From Candidatus Sumerlaeota bacterium (GTDB taxonomy: Bacteria > Sumerlaeota > Sumerlaeia > MWCT01), in assembly GCA_026398545.1 (NCBI GenBank), contig JAPLSR010000217.1:1-9571 (forward strand): 9,571 bases of DNA, written 5' to 3'. Position numbers and translations under genes: made by a program. Under the pieces are notes generated by a model. It did no database searches, was not told the origin of the DNA, and saw only the letters and a list, made by a program, of their open reading frames with translations. Shown piece after piece: positions 7,260 through 9,571 of the stretch; position 1 is the stretch's first letter; every line of letters begins with the position of its first letter.

Positions 7260-7541
7260 TTAAAATATCAGACCACGTTCCCTGCCGATTTGTTTTTTCG
7301 CCTTGCGCAGGAGTTCGGTAAAACTGATATCATCGCGATATATGCGTTTCATATACTGCTGGAGGATTTTCCGCGCCTCTTCCTCTATCTCATCCTCGCG
7401 CTTGAGGTCCATTATGATGACCGATTTGACCTCGTGCTGGATATCTGCCTCTTTACCGCGGAGGAGCACATCGGGATTCTCTTTCAAGCCCTGCAGGACT
7501 TTTGCGGCAAGGTCTTCAATCTTTTCCGGTTTCAAACGCAT
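7260..7541 (-). CDS. DUF507 family protein, first of a tandem pair
   Basis: A 93-residue protein starting MRLKPEKIEDL, with the family core VIIMDLKREDEIEEEA (41-56). It aligns with the neighbouring DUF507 protein end to end without a gap, with roughly 21 identical positions clustered at the start (MRL..E.IE) and in the core (II.DL..ED.I..E). The two are therefore old paralogues with the same length. A GTG at 7559 would add six residues, but AAAGGG (7556-7551) lies inside that extension, 8 bases before the ATG at 7541, and the family begins at MRL, so I chose the ATG. Compared with its partner it lacks the PEGS.EW segment, replaced by YRDDISFTEL, hinting that the two copies have separate roles. 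Function unknown. It follows the GH172 gene after a 135-base spacer containing a possible promoter. Confidence 0.87.
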   Translation of the reverse strand: MRLKPEKIEDLAAKVLQGLKENPDVLLRGKEADIQHEVKSVIIMDLKREDEIEEEARKILQQYMKRIYRDDISFTELLRKAKKQIGRERGLIF

Positions 7542-7611
7542 AAATAAATTCCCTTTCACTCAACTGAATGTATTCTCCTTAGATTGCTACGCCTGATTTC
7601 TCCGGTTGTTC

Positions 7612-7640
7612 AAGATATTTTTGGCAGATTAGTGACTCAA
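7612..7640 (-). promoter_or_regulatory. Possible promoter of the DUF507 pair
   Basis: On the minus strand TTGAGT (7640-7635) and TATCTT (7617-7612) are 17 bases apart; each matches the sigma70 consensus at four of six positions. The position, about 70 bases before the first DUF507 ATG and just past the GH172 stop, is sensible, but the boxes are weak. Confidence 0.3.
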
Positions 7641-7676
7641 CTATCCCGGCACGGCAAATTCCTGCCCGTTCTCAAA

Positions 7677-9571
7677 TCATTCGCCCTTGAAAACAAACCG
7701 GACGGAATCGGCGTAAGCCCGGTACTCAAATTTGGGATTTGATACAGGATGCCGTGGACCTACCATAAAGGTCACACTTCCTTTCTCTAAATTTCTCCCC
7801 TTTTCAAAGCGAAACTCTCCCAACCTGTGCCATTTCAGATTGTTACGTTCGGGTGTGCCGGGTCTCCCGCGCTGATTAAGGGGAACAACTGTTTTTCCGT
7901 CTGCATGATGGACTTCATAACGGGCATCATCGGCATTAGCGCCATAAGAAAAGATGGTGAAGACCTCATATCTGCCGGCGAGTGGAAAGTCCGGGGTAAA
8001 TCGCGCTGAGGAACTCTCAGCTTTGCCATAAGTGAATCGCGCCCCGTTGCCCATAAGATGCATATCATCCGCTTTGGCATAGCTGTCCATAAAATCGGGG
8101 CTGTCCTCATAGGTGATAGTGGTGAGTTTTCCCAGCGGGTCGCGCGCCTCCACAATAATCTCATCGCCGGGGCGCATGCCGCGCCGCAGGGCGAGGCTGC
8201 GCGCAAAGTCATGGCGTGCGCGTTCCAGAATGGCGTGGCAGGCAAGGACAGGTCCGGGGACCCGTGCATCATTGTCAGTGGGAACATTAATCGTGGGCGT
8301 GGTGGTGCGTTCATTTTCAGGAGTGGCGCTCAGATGCGCCCCCAGCTCTGCTAAATACGCCTCAATTTTTTCAAGGGCAACATCCGAAGGACTTTCTTTC
8401 TCGGTGGCATAAACCATGAGACCTTTTATCAGGGTCTTGTTTTCATCTGCGGTAGTTATGGACTCAAGATGGTTTAGGATTTTCTGCGCTGTGGGTGTTT
8501 CGCCAAGGGCTGCCTTAAGGGCACTTTCGCGGATGAAAGAAGTCTGCTCCGCGCCTGAAAGGCGCTGTTCCACAGAAGTCAGCGGTGGAAAAGGCAGGGC
8601 TGGCGGCGTCTGGTACCAAAATGCGACGGAGGAGAGATTATCGGCACGGTCATTCTGTGTGCCATGTTCAATGGAAATGCTGAGCCTCTTTCTGAAAGGG
8701 AGCGGGTCAAGTATATGGAAACGATACATGGATGTGCGGCAACCAGCCGTTTCAAATCCCTCGCAGACGGGGGAACCGTGCCATAATGTTGCGTGCTGAT
8801 GCATCCCCCATGCATCCCCAAAGTAATCCTCCGTACCGGTGCCATGAATAGGTTCATAATCATCCGCAACTATCAAATCATCACCCTCCCCCCACCACTG
8901 GGGCTTGGTTGAATCAACACTCATGACAAGTCCGACGTAATGTCCGCTCCCCTTCGCCTCAAGGATTTTGTAATTTTCAGAACCGGTGGCGGGATAGGCT
9001 TGCCGGTATTGTGCGTGAAATCGCTCATGTGTGTGGGGCGGGGCATCGAGGGCGAGATAATCTATGTGAAAGTAAAAAGCGCTGTGAGTCTGCGGTCCCT
9101 CATTCGTAAGCGTAATTCGGGCGCCCTTTGAGAAAGGCATGGGCCACCAGCAGTTGCGCGAGGTGCCCTTTGAAACCACAGTGATTGGAAACGAATTGAC
9201 CTCAGCCTCCATTCCGTTCCCCACGCCAAAGAAATCCCCGAAGGGCGTCTCCACGGCGGGCGTCTCTGAACCGTCCCAGTATATCCGCAGGATGAGCATG
9301 CGCCCGATGGGACCTCTTGCATTGGTGGTCATCCAGATGTGGCGGATGACGCCGGCGCCATGAATATCGGCAATGGTAACCGTTTCATCAGGCAAGATGC
9401 GGATACTATCATTGTTTCCGCCGCTCCTGTCCCAGCTGGAGATGCGGGCGGCATGACCGTCAAGGTCTCCCGCCCAGAGGATAAAGAGCGGTGACTTCAT
9501 GCCTACTCCGGTTCCAGCACACCCTGCGAGAAGACACAAACATAGCATATGAACAAAGTGACGCACCTTCA
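7677..9571 (-). CDS. GH172 (DUF2961) glycoside hydrolase lipoprotein with golvesin-like C-terminal domain; start codon at window edge
   Basis: The frame is clear from a GTG at 9566 (629 residues), but the codons before it read ?TG-AAG, so the true start is probably an ATG at 9572, giving MKVRHFVHML; no stop intervenes. Residues 1-16 form a lipoprotein signal ending in the lipobox LLAGC (C16). Residues about 42-325 are a DUF2961 domain, now family GH172, whose characterised members act on fructofuranosides (difructose dianhydride I) and on D-arabinofuranosides. Visible signatures are SSWDRSGGNND (43-53), GVIRHIWMT (72-80), TPFGDFFGVGNG (107-118) and GTGTEDYFG (242-250). By family comparison E246 and E227 (in WWGEGDD) are the likely catalytic glutamates. 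A helical linker with PT-rich stretch (about 335-435) leads to a golvesin/xanthan lyase-type C-terminal beta domain (about 485-626; YEVHHADGKT, ADSVRFVF). Role: an envelope-bound or exported furanosidase acting on a polysaccharide; the substrate is not known. Nothing is broken. Confidence 0.9.
   Translation of the reverse strand, partial: KVRHFVHMLCLCLLAGCAGTGVGMKSPLFILWAGDLDGHAARISSWDRSGGNNDSIRILPDETVTIADIHGAGVIRHIWMTTNARGPIGRMLILRIYWDGSETPAVETPFGDFFGVGNGMEAEVNSFPITVVSKGTSRNCWWPMPFSKGARITLTNEGPQTHSAFYFHIDYLALDAPPHTHERFHAQYRQAYPATGSENYKILEAKGSGHYVGLVMSVDSTKPQWWGEGDDLIVADDYEPIHGTGTEDYFGDAWGMHQHATLWHGSPVCEGFETAGCRTSMYRFHILDPLPFRKRLSISIEHGTQNDRADNLSSVAFWYQTPPALPFPPLTSVEQRLSGAEQTSFIRESALKAALGETPTAQKILNHLESITTADENKTLIKGLMVYATEKESPSDVALEKIEAYLAELGAHLSATPENERTTTPTINVPTDNDARVPGPVLACHAILERARHDFARSLALRRGMRPGDEIIVEARDPLGKLTTITYEDSPDFMDSYAKADDMHLMGNGARFTYGKAESSSARFTPDFPLAGRYEVFTIFSYGANADDARYEVHHADGKTVVPLNQRGRPGTPERNNLKWHRLGEFRFEKGRNLEKGSVTFMVGPRHPVSNPKFEYRAYADSVRFVFKGE

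Noticed and set aside
7542..7559. GTG at 7559 as start of the first DUF507 gene
   Set aside because: It directly follows a stop, has no well-placed ribosome site, and the good site AAAGGG falls inside the extension; the family starts at MRL.
7641..7676. Possible terminator after the GH172 stop (GGCA ... TGCC)
   Set aside because: Only a 4-base stem and no run of T after it.

Overview
This 9.6 kb window is a dense, entirely minus-strand bacterial region. In transcription order (right to left) it holds a lipoprotein GH172/DUF2961 glycoside hydrolase, two tandem DUF507 genes, two GT-B glycosyltransferases, a large membrane-anchored SPOR-domain protein split by a frame break, and the start of a gene joining a CHC2-type zinc finger to TPR repeats. 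I see no tRNA, rRNA, CRISPR array, transposon or prophage gene. No non-coding stretch exceeds about 185 bases.

The organism looks like a diderm (Gram-negative-type) bacterium. A lipobox protein, a peptidoglycan-binding SPOR protein with a signal peptide and inner-membrane anchor, and envelope-type glycosyltransferases all point that way. DUF507 pairs are known mainly from Desulfobacterota/Deltaproteobacteria, Nitrospirota, Aquificota and related candidate phyla, and DUF2961 proteins with golvesin-like tails are common in polysaccharide-degrading PVC/FCB-type lineages. I infer an uncultivated lineage of that sort, but the sequence does not allow a firm phylum.

Layout: 7677-9571, GH172-like lipoprotein, whose probable ATG begins one base outside the window; 7260-7541 and 6951-7232, DUF507 paralogues of identical length; 5633-6877 and 4469-5605, glycosyltransferases 27 bases apart; a 182-base spacer with a good sigma70-like promoter and a palindrome in the leader; 736-4286, the SPOR protein, broken into two reading frames at a run of nine C (minus strand) at 1964-1972; a 97-base spacer with a 21-base-spaced direct repeat; 1-638, the zinc finger-TPR gene, truncated by the window edge.

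The common theme is the cell envelope: glycan synthesis (two glycosyltransferases), glycan turnover (GH172) and peptidoglycan binding (SPOR). The most notable items are the SPOR protein, which when rejoined has ConA-like domains at both ends and on opposite sides of the membrane; the homopolymer frame break inside it; and the CHC2 zinc finger without a primase domain.
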